43,860 nt of DNA from NCBI GenBank assembly GCA_030833725.1, contig JAURGP010000012.1, positions 1 to 43,860 on the forward strand. The letters are read 5' to 3'. The position numbers and the translations under genes are program-made. The notes under the pieces were generated by a model. It was not told the origin of the DNA. It saw nothing but the letters and a program-made list of their open reading frames with translations, and made no database searches. This DNA is from Candidatus Kapaibacterium sp. Lineage in GTDB: Bacteria > Bacteroidota > Ignavibacteria > Kapaibacteriales > Kapaibacteriaceae. Shown in pieces: positions 31,581 through 40,015 of the stretch (its first letter is position 1; each line of letters opens with the position of its first letter).

Positions 31581-33242
31581 ATGCCTAGGTTTCTTCGTTT
31601 CGTCGTCTGGATCCTGCTTGTCGGGCCGGTCGTGACTTCCGGACAGCAGGACTTCGACATTCTTCACTACGAAGCCGACATCACGCTTCGTGAGCCCCCT
31701 ACCCTCTATGCTCAGGGAATGGTAGACATCCACGTCCTGTGGGATCCCAATGTTGCTGACCGGATTCTACCGATCCACGCCCGAGGAATCCGCGTGGATA
31801 GCACCGCATGTTCTGGGCGCACCCTCCAGATAGAGCGCGACACTGCCCAAGATCCCGACCGCTACAACCTGTATGTCCCTCACGAGGACCGTCGTGCTGC
31901 GCACGTCATCGACACCGTTCGCGTGTGGTTCTCGGGCACCATGACCAATGAAGGGGGCTCTGACCCATGGGGTGGTGTGTGGTACGAAGACGGCGTGCTG
32001 TATGCGCTGGGCGTAGGTTTTGCGAACACTTCGGTGACGGCAACGCGTCACTGGCTGCCGTGCTTCGATCACCCATCGGACAAGGCGACGTTTCGGGGAA
32101 CTTTCAGGATCCCTTCGTCGCTTGTATGTGTGTCAGTAGGCGTTTTGGAACGAGACACCGTTCTGCCTTCTGATCAGCTGAGGGTGATCACGTGGGAAGA
32201 ATCCCATCCCACAGCTACCTACGCTCTCACGTTTGCTGTTGGTGAGTTCCAGAAGCTAGACCTCACCAACAGCAGCGTAGGTGGAGTAAGTTCTGTCCCG
32301 CACCATGTCTACTCCCAGCCGCGCGATTCCAGCGCATCATCAATTGCGTACTCCCTGACTCCGCTCATGACGCGCCACTACGAGGCGTTGTTCGGTGCCT
32401 ATCCGTTCTACAAAGTGGGGTATGTGAATACGTCTCGTGGTGCGATGGAACATCAAACCATGATCAGCATGCCCGTGTCGGTAGTACGCAAAGCTGACAG
32501 CATGCATTCCACCATCGCACATGAATTGGTGCATCAGTGGTTTGGCGACTACGTTACCCCACAGGATTTCCGACATGCTTGGCTTACCGAGGCCTATGCC
32601 ACCTATGGTGAGTCTGCCTGGATCGAGCACCGTCTGGGCTGGCAGGCCTACCTCGAGAGCATCGAACGCGGCACCCAGCGATACCTGCAGACGATTGCTC
32701 CTGAGGAGGGTGTGTTGCCCCTCGTGGACTATCCTCGCGATGCACCCTCATCGAACTATCCTGGCACGATCTACCAAAAGGGGCGCGTCGTGGTGGCGAT
32801 GATGCGAGCGTTAGCCGGCGACTCGGCCTTCTATCAAAGCCTGCGCGACTATCTACGGCAGCATGCCTACGGCACGGCTACAACATCCGACATGCGTGAA
32901 GTGATGCGCTCGGCACTTGGCGCGCGAACGGATGCTTTCTTTGAGGAATGGATCGTGGGAAGGGGCTGGCCAATCCTGTCGGTGTCCTACGAACAACAGA
33001 TAGACCAGCAGGATACGACACTATATGCCGTGCTGCGCCAGGAACAGCAGAATCTTCATGGATGGCAGCTGTTCACAACGTTACCGCTGGACGTCACGTA
33101 CACTGCACCGGATGGAGAGCGCGTGAACGAGCTCATCGTGATGACGGAGCATACACTCCGCATACCTCTGGGTTTTGCTAGTGGTTTTGCTATCAACGCT
33201 GGCACGCTGGTGCGATCACTCGTGGAGATCCAAGAACCTTAG
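31581..33242 (+). CDS. M1 family zinc aminopeptidase, exported
   Basis: A 553-residue gluzincin aminopeptidase. The N-terminus is an export signal (RFVVWILLVGPVVTSGQ). The M1 beta-sandwich domain precedes the catalytic domain. The substrate motif GAMEN is present as GAMEH (about residue 287, in SRGAMEHQTMISMPVSV), a form common in Bacteroidota. The zinc site is HELVH at 314-318 with the third ligand E337 in WLTEAYATYGE, exactly 18 residues on. The protein lacks the C-terminal armadillo region of long M1 enzymes and has no sorting domain, so it should be periplasmic. The frame is open from 31518, but that start lies before the terminator hairpin; 31581 matches the signal peptide. Confidence 0.92.
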   Translation: MPRFLRFVVWILLVGPVVTSGQQDFDILHYEADITLREPPTLYAQGMVDIHVLWDPNVADRILPIHARGIRVDSTACSGRTLQIERDTAQDPDRYNLYVPHEDRRAAHVIDTVRVWFSGTMTNEGGSDPWGGVWYEDGVLYALGVGFANTSVTATRHWLPCFDHPSDKATFRGTFRIPSSLVCVSVGVLERDTVLPSDQLRVITWEESHPTATYALTFAVGEFQKLDLTNSSVGGVSSVPHHVYSQPRDSSASSIAYSLTPLMTRHYEALFGAYPFYKVGYVNTSRGAMEHQTMISMPVSVVRKADSMHSTIAHELVHQWFGDYVTPQDFRHAWLTEAYATYGESAWIEHRLGWQAYLESIERGTQRYLQTIAPEEGVLPLVDYPRDAPSSNYPGTIYQKGRVVVAMMRALAGDSAFYQSLRDYLRQHAYGTATTSDMREVMRSALGARTDAFFEEWIVGRGWPILSVSYEQQIDQQDTTLYAVLRQEQQNLHGWQLFTTLPLDVTYTAPDGERVNELIVMTEHTLRIPLGFASGFAINAGTLVRSLVEIQEP

Positions 33243-34537
33243 CCCCGTACCATCCAGCTGGCAATCTCCTTCAAGGTGGGCTTCTTTCCATAGGAGAGGA
33301 TGCCAATTCGATACACACGGGAGGCGAGCCATATCGTGCCTACGAATGTTGCGCTAACGAGGATCATGGACAGACCAATCTGCCACCACGGCACATCGGT
33401 CGCAGCAATGCGCACCACCATGATAATGGGAGCAAACAACGGAAACAGCGATAGCCCTACCGACAGCGCCGAGTTGGGAGCTGCCACCACACTGCCAATG
33501 AACATGATGGTGAGAATCACCGGTAAGGTGATGGGCATGGTGAGCTGTTGAGCATCAGCTTCCTGATCCACCGCCGACCCCACGGCAGCAAACAGCGTTG
33601 CATAGATGAAGTACCCGGCAAGAAAGAAGAAGACAAACAGCAGCAGTGCGCCGATACTGATGTCCGGTATGGCAAATGGGAGATCGCTGGCCTGAGGACT
33701 CACTTGAGCACCAACCGGAGTACCAACCTGCATGTCCGAACCGGAAGCCATAGCACCCTCCAGCAGCGGTCCAGCAGCAAGAAACACGCCACTGCCCAAC
33801 ACCAGCCACGCCAGCACCTGGCTGAGGCCTACGAGTCCAATACCTACCACCTTACCCATCAGCAGTTCAAACGGCGTCACGGACGACGCCATCACTTCTA
33901 CAATCCTGTTGGCCTTCTCTTCAACCACTCCACGCAGCACCATCGACCCGTAGATGAAAATCAGGAAGTAGATCACGAAGCCAGCACCGTAGCCGATAGC
34001 AGCTGATGCCTCGCTAGCATCCTTTTCGGTGGTCCCCTGCTCCGTTACCTTCATGGCCGTAACAGACAGACCACGTTCGACGATGTCGATGACCGACGTG
34101 TCGGCTCCCATCAGCGTCAACCGCTTGCGCGTTACCACCGGTTCGAAGGCACTGGCAATGTCCTGCGAGAAGGTAAATCCGGTACCTCCCCGGGAAAAGA
34201 GTTGTAGGGGGCTTCCCGAGAGGACGTTCTCGGGGATGACCACGTAGGCGACGTACGTCTCAGCTAGCACATCGGCCTCAACCTCCTGCTCGGTGCGGGA
34301 CCCTGCCATCTCAAAGCGTGACGTGTCGGCGGCCACGACCGTGGCTGCTACGCTACCGGTTCGATCGAACACCACAACCTTACCCTCAGTGGAGTCGCCG
34401 AGCATTGCCGTGATAATGGCTGGAATGGCCACCATGGCCACGAAGCCTAACGGGCCCAGTATCGTGGAGATGATGAACCACTTACTGCGAATACGTGTTA
34501 GGTACTCGTGCTGGATGATGACGCGAATCTTTCCCAT
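33239..34537 (-). CDS. ABC-2 type transporter permease
   Basis: A 432-residue inner-membrane protein of the ABC-2/NatB permease type. The N-terminus is IQHEYLTRIRSKWFIIST, followed by a first helix (LGPLGFVAMVAIPAIITAML), a large extracytoplasmic domain (about residues 45-190, with SGSPLQ- and DTSVID-type sequence), and five more helices from about 190. These include IGYGAGFVIYFLIFIYGSMV, the conserved VEEKANRIVEVMASSVTPFE, and LLLFVFFFLAGYFIYATLFA. The matching ATPase gene is not next to it, so it must be encoded elsewhere. The substrate (sodium, drug or lipid) cannot be told. Its 3' end overlaps the M1 peptidase stop by 4 nt. Confidence 0.9.
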   Translation of the reverse strand: MGKIRVIIQHEYLTRIRSKWFIISTILGPLGFVAMVAIPAIITAMLGDSTEGKVVVFDRTGSVAATVVAADTSRFEMAGSRTEQEVEADVLAETYVAYVVIPENVLSGSPLQLFSRGGTGFTFSQDIASAFEPVVTRKRLTLMGADTSVIDIVERGLSVTAMKVTEQGTTEKDASEASAAIGYGAGFVIYFLIFIYGSMVLRGVVEEKANRIVEVMASSVTPFELLMGKVVGIGLVGLSQVLAWLVLGSGVFLAAGPLLEGAMASGSDMQVGTPVGAQVSPQASDLPFAIPDISIGALLLFVFFFLAGYFIYATLFAAVGSAVDQEADAQQLTMPITLPVILTIMFIGSVVAAPNSALSVGLSLFPLFAPIIMVVRIAATDVPWWQIGLSMILVSATFVGTIWLASRVYRIGILSYGKKPTLKEIASWMVRG

Positions 34538-34596
34538 AGGCGTGAAAAGTACGTGGTTTCCGCGAATTGGTTTCAGCGGCTTTCATCGGCAGTTCG

Positions 34597-34604
34597 TAGT
34601 TTTG
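34597..34604 (+). promoter_or_regulatory. putative -7 element for citrate synthase
   Basis: TAGTTTTG matches TAnnTTTG and lies 41 nt before the ATG at 34646; a weak -33 (TTTC, 34571-34574) is 22 nt upstream. On the other strand, near-match TACTTTTC (34551 to 34544) lies just ahead of the ABC permease ATG at 34537. Confidence 0.45.
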
Positions 34605-34645
34605 AAGACTTTTCTACTAACAAAATTGACCTACGGGAGTACACC

Positions 34646-35923
34646 ATGAGCATCCTGCACCAGGCCCTGAACGAGCAAGCAGCTCAACTACGCGCAAAGA
34701 AGAAAGGCCTCCTCGAATCGATTGGCGACGTCAGTATCGCCGAGGTAACTCCCGGACATGTGTTCGGAGGTATGCGCGGTGTTCCCGCCTTGATCTGTGA
34801 AACCTCGACCGTGTCTGCCGATGAAGGCTTGCGTATTCGGAACATTCCCATCATGGAACTCACCGACCGCACACCAGAAGAGACCTTCTGGTTGCTGCTG
34901 ACCGGTAAGCTTCCCAATGAAGAGGAACTGGCTGAACTGCAAGGCATTCTGGCTAAGTACTACGAGATTCCGCAGTATGTGATCGACATGCTCAAGGCCA
35001 TGCCGAAGGACTCCCATCCCATGGCCATGCTGAGTGCGGCCTTGCTGGCGATGGAACGTGAGAGTGAGTTCCGCAAGGCCTACGACGACGGTACCGGAAA
35101 GGATGAACTCTGGAAATCACTCGTCAACGACGGTGCCCGACTCGTCGCCAGCATGCCGGGCATCGCTGCAGCGATCTACCGCATTCGCTTCAACAAAGGC
35201 GACATCATCAAGCCTCTGCAGGGCGACAACGACCTCTCGAACAATTTCGCCCACATGCTGGGTGTCAGCAACGATCCTGCGTGGAAGGATCTACTCCGTC
35301 TGTACCTTGTGCTGCACAGCGACCACGAGGGTGGCAACGTGTCGGCCTTCACTGGCTACGTCGTGAGCTCCGCACTGAGTGACCCATACTACAGCATTGC
35401 TGCTTCGTTGTGTGGACTAGCTGGCCCGCTCCACGGACTGGCGAATCAGGAGTGCCTTGGCTTTATCATGAGCGTCAAGGACAAGTTCAACGGTGTACCA
35501 TCAGAAGAGCAGATTCGTGAGTATGCTTGGGAGCGTCTCAACGGTGGACAGGTTGTGCCAGGCTATGGACACGCGGTCCTGCGCGTGACCGATCCTCGGT
35601 TTACCGCCTTCCATGAGTTTGCTCAGAAGCATAACGTCCAGGACGACAACGTGCAGATCGTGCAGCGCATCTTCAACGTCGTTCCAGGAGTCCTCACCGA
35701 GCAGGGCAAGGCCAAGAATCCATGGCCAAACGTAGATGCCTACTCGGGTTCGCTGCTGTATGCCTACGGCATGACGGAGTTCGACTTCTACACGGTGATG
35801 TTTGGTGTAAGCCGGGCGATGGGCATTGCGGCACAAATGATCGTGATGCGCATGATGAATTCGTCGATCGTGCGGCCAAAGTCCATCACGATGGACGCGC
35901 TGGCAGCGAAGGCAGCTAAGTAA
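34646..35923 (+). CDS. citrate synthase, mitochondrial (eukaryotic) type
   Basis: A 425-residue citrate synthase that condenses acetyl-CoA and oxaloacetate at the entry to the TCA cycle. It matches the mitochondrial si-citrate synthase closely rather than the usual bacterial forms: FGGMRGVPALICETSTVSAD, HPMAMLSAALLAMERESEF, LYLVLHSDHEGGNVSAFTGY, PLHGLANQECLGF, VVPGYGHAVLRVTDPRFTAF and GKAKNPWPNVDAYSGSLLYA all have direct mammalian counterparts. The catalytic triad is present: H263 (GPLHG), H309 (GYGH) and D364 (NVDAYSG). The start at 34646 follows GGGAG and lies after a -7 element; an upstream in-frame ATG at 34508 is inside the divergent permease gene. Confidence 0.95.
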   Translation: MSILHQALNEQAAQLRAKKKGLLESIGDVSIAEVTPGHVFGGMRGVPALICETSTVSADEGLRIRNIPIMELTDRTPEETFWLLLTGKLPNEEELAELQGILAKYYEIPQYVIDMLKAMPKDSHPMAMLSAALLAMERESEFRKAYDDGTGKDELWKSLVNDGARLVASMPGIAAAIYRIRFNKGDIIKPLQGDNDLSNNFAHMLGVSNDPAWKDLLRLYLVLHSDHEGGNVSAFTGYVVSSALSDPYYSIAASLCGLAGPLHGLANQECLGFIMSVKDKFNGVPSEEQIREYAWERLNGGQVVPGYGHAVLRVTDPRFTAFHEFAQKHNVQDDNVQIVQRIFNVVPGVLTEQGKAKNPWPNVDAYSGSLLYAYGMTEFDFYTVMFGVSRAMGIAAQMIVMRMMNSSIVRPKSITMDALAAKAAK

Positions 35924-35949
35924 CCTCGTACTCTTCCAGCCCTATGAAG

Positions 35950-35991
35950 AAGGGGCTTCTCATGATCAGCATGTGATCAGAGAAGCCCCTT
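35950..35991. terminator. long hairpin downstream of citrate synthase
   Basis: AAGGGGCTTCT (35950-35960) pairs with AGAAGCCCCTT (35981-35991), and TGATCA repeats near the loop pair again inside it. It lies 27 nt after the citrate synthase stop and before the convergent tRNA-Val. No long T tract follows, but the stem is strong and nearly symmetric, so it may terminate from both sides. Confidence 0.7.
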
Positions 35992-36079
35992 ACTGTTTGC
36001 GTTGATTACGGTCGCGCTCGTCGCGAGAAGTCAGTTTTTGGGGTATCTTTGCCCCTTGCGTCAGGCGCGGTTGATACTG

Positions 36080-36153
36080 TGGACCCTACTGGATTCGAAC
36101 CAGTGACCTTTACGATGTCAACGTAACGCTCTAACCAACTGAGCTAAGGGTCC
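36080..36153 (-). tRNA. tRNA-Val (anticodon GAC)
   Basis: On the minus strand a 74-nt cloverleaf. The acceptor GGACCCT pairs with AGGGTCC; the D-arm has GCTC and GAGC; the anticodon stem TTACG/CGTAA encloses loop TTGACAT with anticodon GAC (reads GUC); the T-arm is ACTGG TTCGAAT CCAGT. The discriminator is A and the next bases are CAG, so CCA is not encoded. It occupies part of the 333-nt gap between citrate synthase and the pyrophosphatase, which otherwise holds the hairpin at 35950-35991 and short promoter-like motifs. Confidence 0.97.
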
Positions 36154-36190
36154 TTGGGATTGTTACCCGGGGTTGTTACCCGCGAGAGTT

Positions 36191-36198
36191 CAAAACTA
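36191..36198 (-). promoter_or_regulatory. putative -7 element for tRNA-Val
   Basis: The minus strand reads TAGTTTTG, matching TAnnTTTG, 38 nt before the tRNA 5' end. A near-match AATCTTTG precedes it on the same strand. The -33 box is not evident. Confidence 0.4.
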
Positions 36199-36256
36199 AT
36201 CAAAGATTCTGTATTCATTTTCTACGTCGTCGTGACTTACTTGTGAAAGGACAGGA

Positions 36257-38374
36257 ATGATTGTAGGTATCGTTGCCGGACTTGGTGTACTGGCACTCCT
36301 CGTAGCGCTGGTGTTTCGCCAGCGTGTGGTGAGCGTAAAGATCGAAGACGGAGCCGCCTCGGCTGAGGAAGTCTCACGTCTGAATGAGATCTCAACAGCA
36401 ATTGCTGAAGGCGCCATGGCCTTCCTTAAGCGCGAGTATCGCGTTCTGGCCATTTTCATGGCGTTGTTTGCCGTGCTGATCGCTGCCACGGTGCACCACG
36501 GCTGGCAAACGGCGTTGGCCTTCCTCGTTGGCGCAGCTACATCCGTAGCGGCAGGATACATCGGTATGCGCATTGCCACCATCGGTAACGTCAGGACAGC
36601 TTCTGCGGCTCGGGAGTCGTTGGCAAAGTCGTTTGGCGTTGCCTTCCAATCGGGTGCTGTGATGGGCTTTGGTCTGACGGGTCTTGCCGTGATTGGCCTG
36701 GTCCTCGTGTGGCTTGGCATCCCCTACCTGCCCGGCCTGGAGGGAATGTCGATGGAAGCTCACATGGAGATCCTCTCCGGCTTCGGTCTAGGAGGCTCGG
36801 CCGTAGCACTGTTTGGTCGCGTAGGCGGGGGCATCTATACCAAGGCCGCTGACGTAGGTGCCGACCTTGTTGGCAAGGTCGAGGCCGGTATTCCTGAGGA
36901 CGATCCTCGTAACCCAGCCGTTATTGCCGATAACGTGGGCGATAACGTGGGCGACATTGCCGGCATGGGCGCCGACCTGTTCGGCTCCGTAGCAGAATCC
37001 ACCTGTGCGGCTCTGGTGATTGGTGCTGTTGGCTACGAAGCAACCGGTGGTACGAACATGAACATTCTGCTGTTTCCGATGCTCGTCAACGGCGTTGGCA
37101 TCGTTGCCTCGCTGCTGGCACTGCCATTCGTGCGTGCCACGGTAGAAGAAAAAGTTGAAGGTGCACTGAAGAACGCCCTGATCATCTCCACCCTGATCAT
37201 GCTGGTGGCCTTGTATCCAGTAACCAACTGGGCATTTGGCAGCGAGAGCTTCATGGTAGGTACGGTCAGCGTGGACGCCTGGGGCGTGTTTGTCGCGCTG
37301 GCAGTTGGCCTTATTGCCGGTCTTGCCATCGGTCTGATCACCGAGTTCTACACGTCGCATCGGTACAAGCCCGTGCGCGAAGTTGCTGATGCCTCCAAGA
37401 CAGGTTCTGCTACGAACATCATCTATGGTTTGGCTCTAGGGTACAACTCCGCCGTTCTTCCGATGCTGCTCATCGCCATCAGCGTGGTGATTGGCTATAC
37501 GTTTGCTGGCATGTACGGCATTGCACTCACCGCTATTGGTATGCTGGGTACGATCGCCGTTGGCCTCACGATTGATGCCTACGGCCCAACGTCCGACAAT
37601 GCTGGTGGTATTGCTGAGATGGCCGAGATGGGCAAGGACATTCGTAAGCGCACGGATGCACTCGATGCTGCTGGCAACACAACGGCAGCCATTGGTAAGG
37701 GCTTTGCCATCGGTTCGGCAGCATTGACATCACTGGCCTTGACCAGTGCCTTTTTGACCCGTGCACAGGCTGGTGGAAACACGCTCGCCCTGGAAATCAC
37801 CGACCCCAACGTTCTGGCCGGTTTGCTGGTTGGTGCTGCACTACCGTTCGCCTTTAGCGCCATGACGATGAAGAGCGTGGGTAAGGCTGCCTTCGCGATG
37901 ATCGAGGAAGTGCGTCGTCAGTTCCGTACCATTCCTGGCTTGATGGAAGGCAAGGCGAAGGCCGACTATGCCAAGTGTGTCGACATCTCCACCGCAGCTT
38001 CGATCCGCGAGATGATTGCTCCGGGTCTGCTGGTGATCCTGTCCCCACTTCTGGTAGGCTTCCTGTTCGGCGTGCAGATGCTGGCGGGTCTTCTCATTGG
38101 TGCATTGATCGTTGGAGTGATGCTGGCTGTGTCGATGGCCAACTCCGGTGGTGCATGGGACAATGCCAAGAAGTACATCGAAACCGGCGTTCACGGTGGC
38201 AAGGGTTCCGATACTCACAAGGCCGCCGTTGTTGGCGATACCGTTGGTGATCCGTTCAAGGATACATCGGGTCCATCGCTGAACATCCTCATCAAGCTGA
38301 TGGCCATTATCTCCCTGGTGTTTGCCGGTGCCTTCGCAGCTAACGGTGGCATCTTGCTGGAAATGTGGAAGTAG
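36257..38374 (+). CDS. hppA: membrane-bound ion-translocating pyrophosphatase
   Basis: A 705-residue integral membrane protein with about 16 helices that couples pyrophosphate hydrolysis to ion pumping. Seen: the acidic PPi/Mg site [20 protein letters not shown] with the following [20 protein letters not shown] (around residues 199-240), the second acidic motif [20 protein letters not shown], and the C-terminal [20 protein letters not shown]. At the diagnostic site the sequence is [10 protein letters not shown] (about residue 473), with Ala rather than Lys, which marks the K+-dependent class. Within that class both H+- and Na+-pumps exist and I cannot separate them by eye. The ATG follows GTGAAAGGACAGGA. 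It stands alone as a plus-strand unit. Confidence 0.96.
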   Translation: MIVGIVAGLGVLALLVALVFRQRVVSVKIEDGAASAEEVSRLNEISTAIAEGAMAFLKREYRVLAIFMALFAVLIAATVHHGWQTALAFLVGAATSVAAGYIGMRIATIGNVRTASAARESLAKSFGVAFQSGAVMGFGLTGLAVIGLVLVWLGIPYLPGLEGMSMEAHMEILSGFGLGGSAVALFGRVGGGIYTKAADVGADLVGKVEAGIPEDDPRNPAVIADNVGDNVGDIAGMGADLFGSVAESTCAALVIGAVGYEATGGTNMNILLFPMLVNGVGIVASLLALPFVRATVEEKVEGALKNALIISTLIMLVALYPVTNWAFGSESFMVGTVSVDAWGVFVALAVGLIAGLAIGLITEFYTSHRYKPVREVADASKTGSATNIIYGLALGYNSAVLPMLLIAISVVIGYTFAGMYGIALTAIGMLGTIAVGLTIDAYGPTSDNAGGIAEMAEMGKDIRKRTDALDAAGNTTAAIGKGFAIGSAALTSLALTSAFLTRAQAGGNTLALEITDPNVLAGLLVGAALPFAFSAMTMKSVGKAAFAMIEEVRRQFRTIPGLMEGKAKADYAKCVDISTAASIREMIAPGLLVILSPLLVGFLFGVQMLAGLLIGALIVGVMLAVSMANSGGAWDNAKKYIETGVHGGKGSDTHKAAVVGDTVGDPFKDTSGPSLNILIKLMAIISLVFAGAFAANGGILLEMWK

Positions 38375-38468
38375 GCCACACCTCGGGGAACTTCACCGTC
38401 TGAAAATCGTTACGTGGGATTCATGCTCTACAGCGTGGGTCCCACTGTTCGTTGTACACTTTTCGAAG

Positions 38469-39263
38469 ATGAATGTCATGCCAGACACAGTCATACCAAG
38501 AACAATCATGAACGGAACAGCGTTAGTCGAATCGCTGGCGCCCGCACGTGAACAATTGCTGCACCATCCCGTGTATCAGTCCGTGCGATCGCTGCCGGAT
38601 CTCCATCGCTTCATGGAGGTGCATGTGTTTGCCGTGTGGGACTTTATGTCGCTGTTGAAGTCCCTGCAGCAGCGGCTTACCTGTACCACACTCCCGTGGC
38701 GGCCGATGGGAGATCCGGATGTTCGCGGTCTGATCAACGCCATCGTGATGGGAGAGGAAAGTGATACGCTTCCGGATGGTTCACACCAGAGTCACTTTGA
38801 GTTGTACCATCGCGCCATGACACAAGCGGGTGCTAACACGTCAGCTATCGACGCCTTCCTTGCTGCCATCTCGCAAGGAACTCCCTGGCAGGAAGCACTC
38901 GCCAATAGCCCGATTCATCCGCACGTTCAGGACTTTGTCACGTACAGCCTCACCATTGCCGAACATGGTACGACCGAGGAGGTTGCCGCCGTATTCACGT
39001 TCGGTCGAGAGGATGTGATCCCAGACATGTTTTCTGCAATGGTCACCGACATCCAGCAAGACGCACCGGACCAGGTTGCGGAATTTCGCTACTACCTCGA
39101 TCGCCACATCGAGCTAGATGGCGACGAGCACGGGCCGATGGCGTTGCGCATGATGGACGTCGTCTGCCGAGACGACGCAGAGGCGTGGAAGCGCGCCCAG
39201 GCAGCTGCAGAGCGGGCTTTGGAGTTACGGATGCGCCTGTGGGACGCTGTGCTCGCTCAGTAG
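38469..39263 (+). CDS. DUF3050 family protein, heme-oxygenase-like fold
   Basis: A 264-residue protein matching DUF3050: LLHHPVYQSVRSLPDLHRFM, then the Glu/His-containing MEVHVFAVWDFMSLLKSLQQ, NAIVMGEESDTLPDGSHQSH, FELYHRAMTQAG, VFTFGREDVIPDMFSAMV, and the late YYLDRHIELDGDEHGPMALR. The family belongs to the heme-oxygenase/TenA-like helical fold. The spacing of Glu, His and Asp residues is like that of heme-oxygenase-like diiron enzymes, though no reaction is known to me. The start is uncertain: ATG codons occur at 38469, 38478 and 38508, and family comparison slightly favours 38508. It overlaps the convergent DUF429 gene by 7 nt at its 3' end. Confidence 0.85.
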   Translation: MNVMPDTVIPRTIMNGTALVESLAPAREQLLHHPVYQSVRSLPDLHRFMEVHVFAVWDFMSLLKSLQQRLTCTTLPWRPMGDPDVRGLINAIVMGEESDTLPDGSHQSHFELYHRAMTQAGANTSAIDAFLAAISQGTPWQEALANSPIHPHVQDFVTYSLTIAEHGTTEEVAAVFTFGREDVIPDMFSAMVTDIQQDAPDQVAEFRYYLDRHIELDGDEHGPMALRMMDVVCRDDAEAWKRAQAAAERALELRMRLWDAVLAQ

Positions 39264-40015
39264 TCAACTCCCAGAATCCACCCCTCGACTCGGCAGATCA
39301 CTTCCAACTCGGAGTCGGTTGGGGGCTTGAAGTATGCGCCCAACTGACCAGACTGGTGCATGTCAAACAACCAGCGCGCAATGCTGTAGGCGTCGTGCTG
39401 GTCGGGTGTTCGATCTTCGGCGTCGTATCGGTTGCGGTACAATGTGGGGTAGCACTCTGCCAGGAGTGGTGCTCCGTGCGGAGGAATCCACCCGTCGAAC
39501 GGCCAGACGTGCAGTGCGGGAATCGCGCATGCCAGTTCCAGTGCCCACGGAATCCCCGTAAACGAAGACTTGGCCACCGAACCCGGCACATCGAAGTGAA
39601 AGACGCTCTTCGCTCCGCAACGCTTCTCACATTCTCGGCGCCATAGTGCACTGCCACTCCGTTGGTCGGCTGCTCCCACGACGCCGGTGCGGATCATGTC
39701 GATGGTAACACCGGGCAGATGGGCAGGCCAATGATCGCGCAGGTCTGCGGCAAACACACGCCAGCTGGCAGGCATGCCCCACTGTTCGTGGTAGGCGCGA
39801 GGAAAACCGAGGCAGTGATCGATACCAACAATCGTCTCGGGTTGTTCGCGGATCGCGGTGGTAAGCCACGTCGCAATAGCAGCCCGCGTCCACTGGGATG
39901 TAGGGGGCTCGACCCTACTCGTGGTGCCCGTGTGATCGGTGAGGTACACCTGCAGGCCGCGCAGAGGCGTCCACGCTGTCTGGGCACCGGAGTAGTCGAT
40001 GCCGACAAACTGCAT
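39257..40015 (-). CDS. DUF429 family protein, RNase H-like fold
   Basis: A 252-residue protein of the DUF429 predicted nuclease family. It begins with the RNase H-like strand QFVGIDYSGAQTAW, has ETIVGIDHCLGFPRAYHEQW with the family Asp-His-x-Leu-Gly-Phe-Pro element, VFHFDVPGSVAKSSFTG, LLAECYPTLYRNRY, and ends with DQHDAYSIARWLFDMHQSGQ, the usual acidic C-terminal motif. The acidic residues suit a metal-dependent nuclease, but activity is not shown for the family as far as I know. The ATG at 40015 shares one base with the stop of the preceding porin gene (TGATG), so it is probably translated by re-initiation; a GTG at 40018 is also possible. Confidence 0.83.
   Translation of the reverse strand: MQFVGIDYSGAQTAWTPLRGLQVYLTDHTGTTSRVEPPTSQWTRAAIATWLTTAIREQPETIVGIDHCLGFPRAYHEQWGMPASWRVFAADLRDHWPAHLPGVTIDMIRTGVVGAADQRSGSALWRRECEKRCGAKSVFHFDVPGSVAKSSFTGIPWALELACAIPALHVWPFDGWIPPHGAPLLAECYPTLYRNRYDAEDRTPDQHDAYSIARWLFDMHQSGQLGAYFKPPTDSELEVICRVEGWILGVDY

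Noticed and set aside
36044-36051. TATCTTTG as a promoter for the pyrophosphatase
   Set aside because: It would give a leader of about 200 nt crossing the tRNA-Val gene in antisense, and no -33 box is present; kept only as a possibility.
38414-38445. inverted repeats (GTGGGA/TCCCAC; GTGGGTCCCAC) upstream of DUF3050 as terminator or operator
   Set aside because: The stem is short, the loop long, and no T tract follows; the inner palindrome may be chance.
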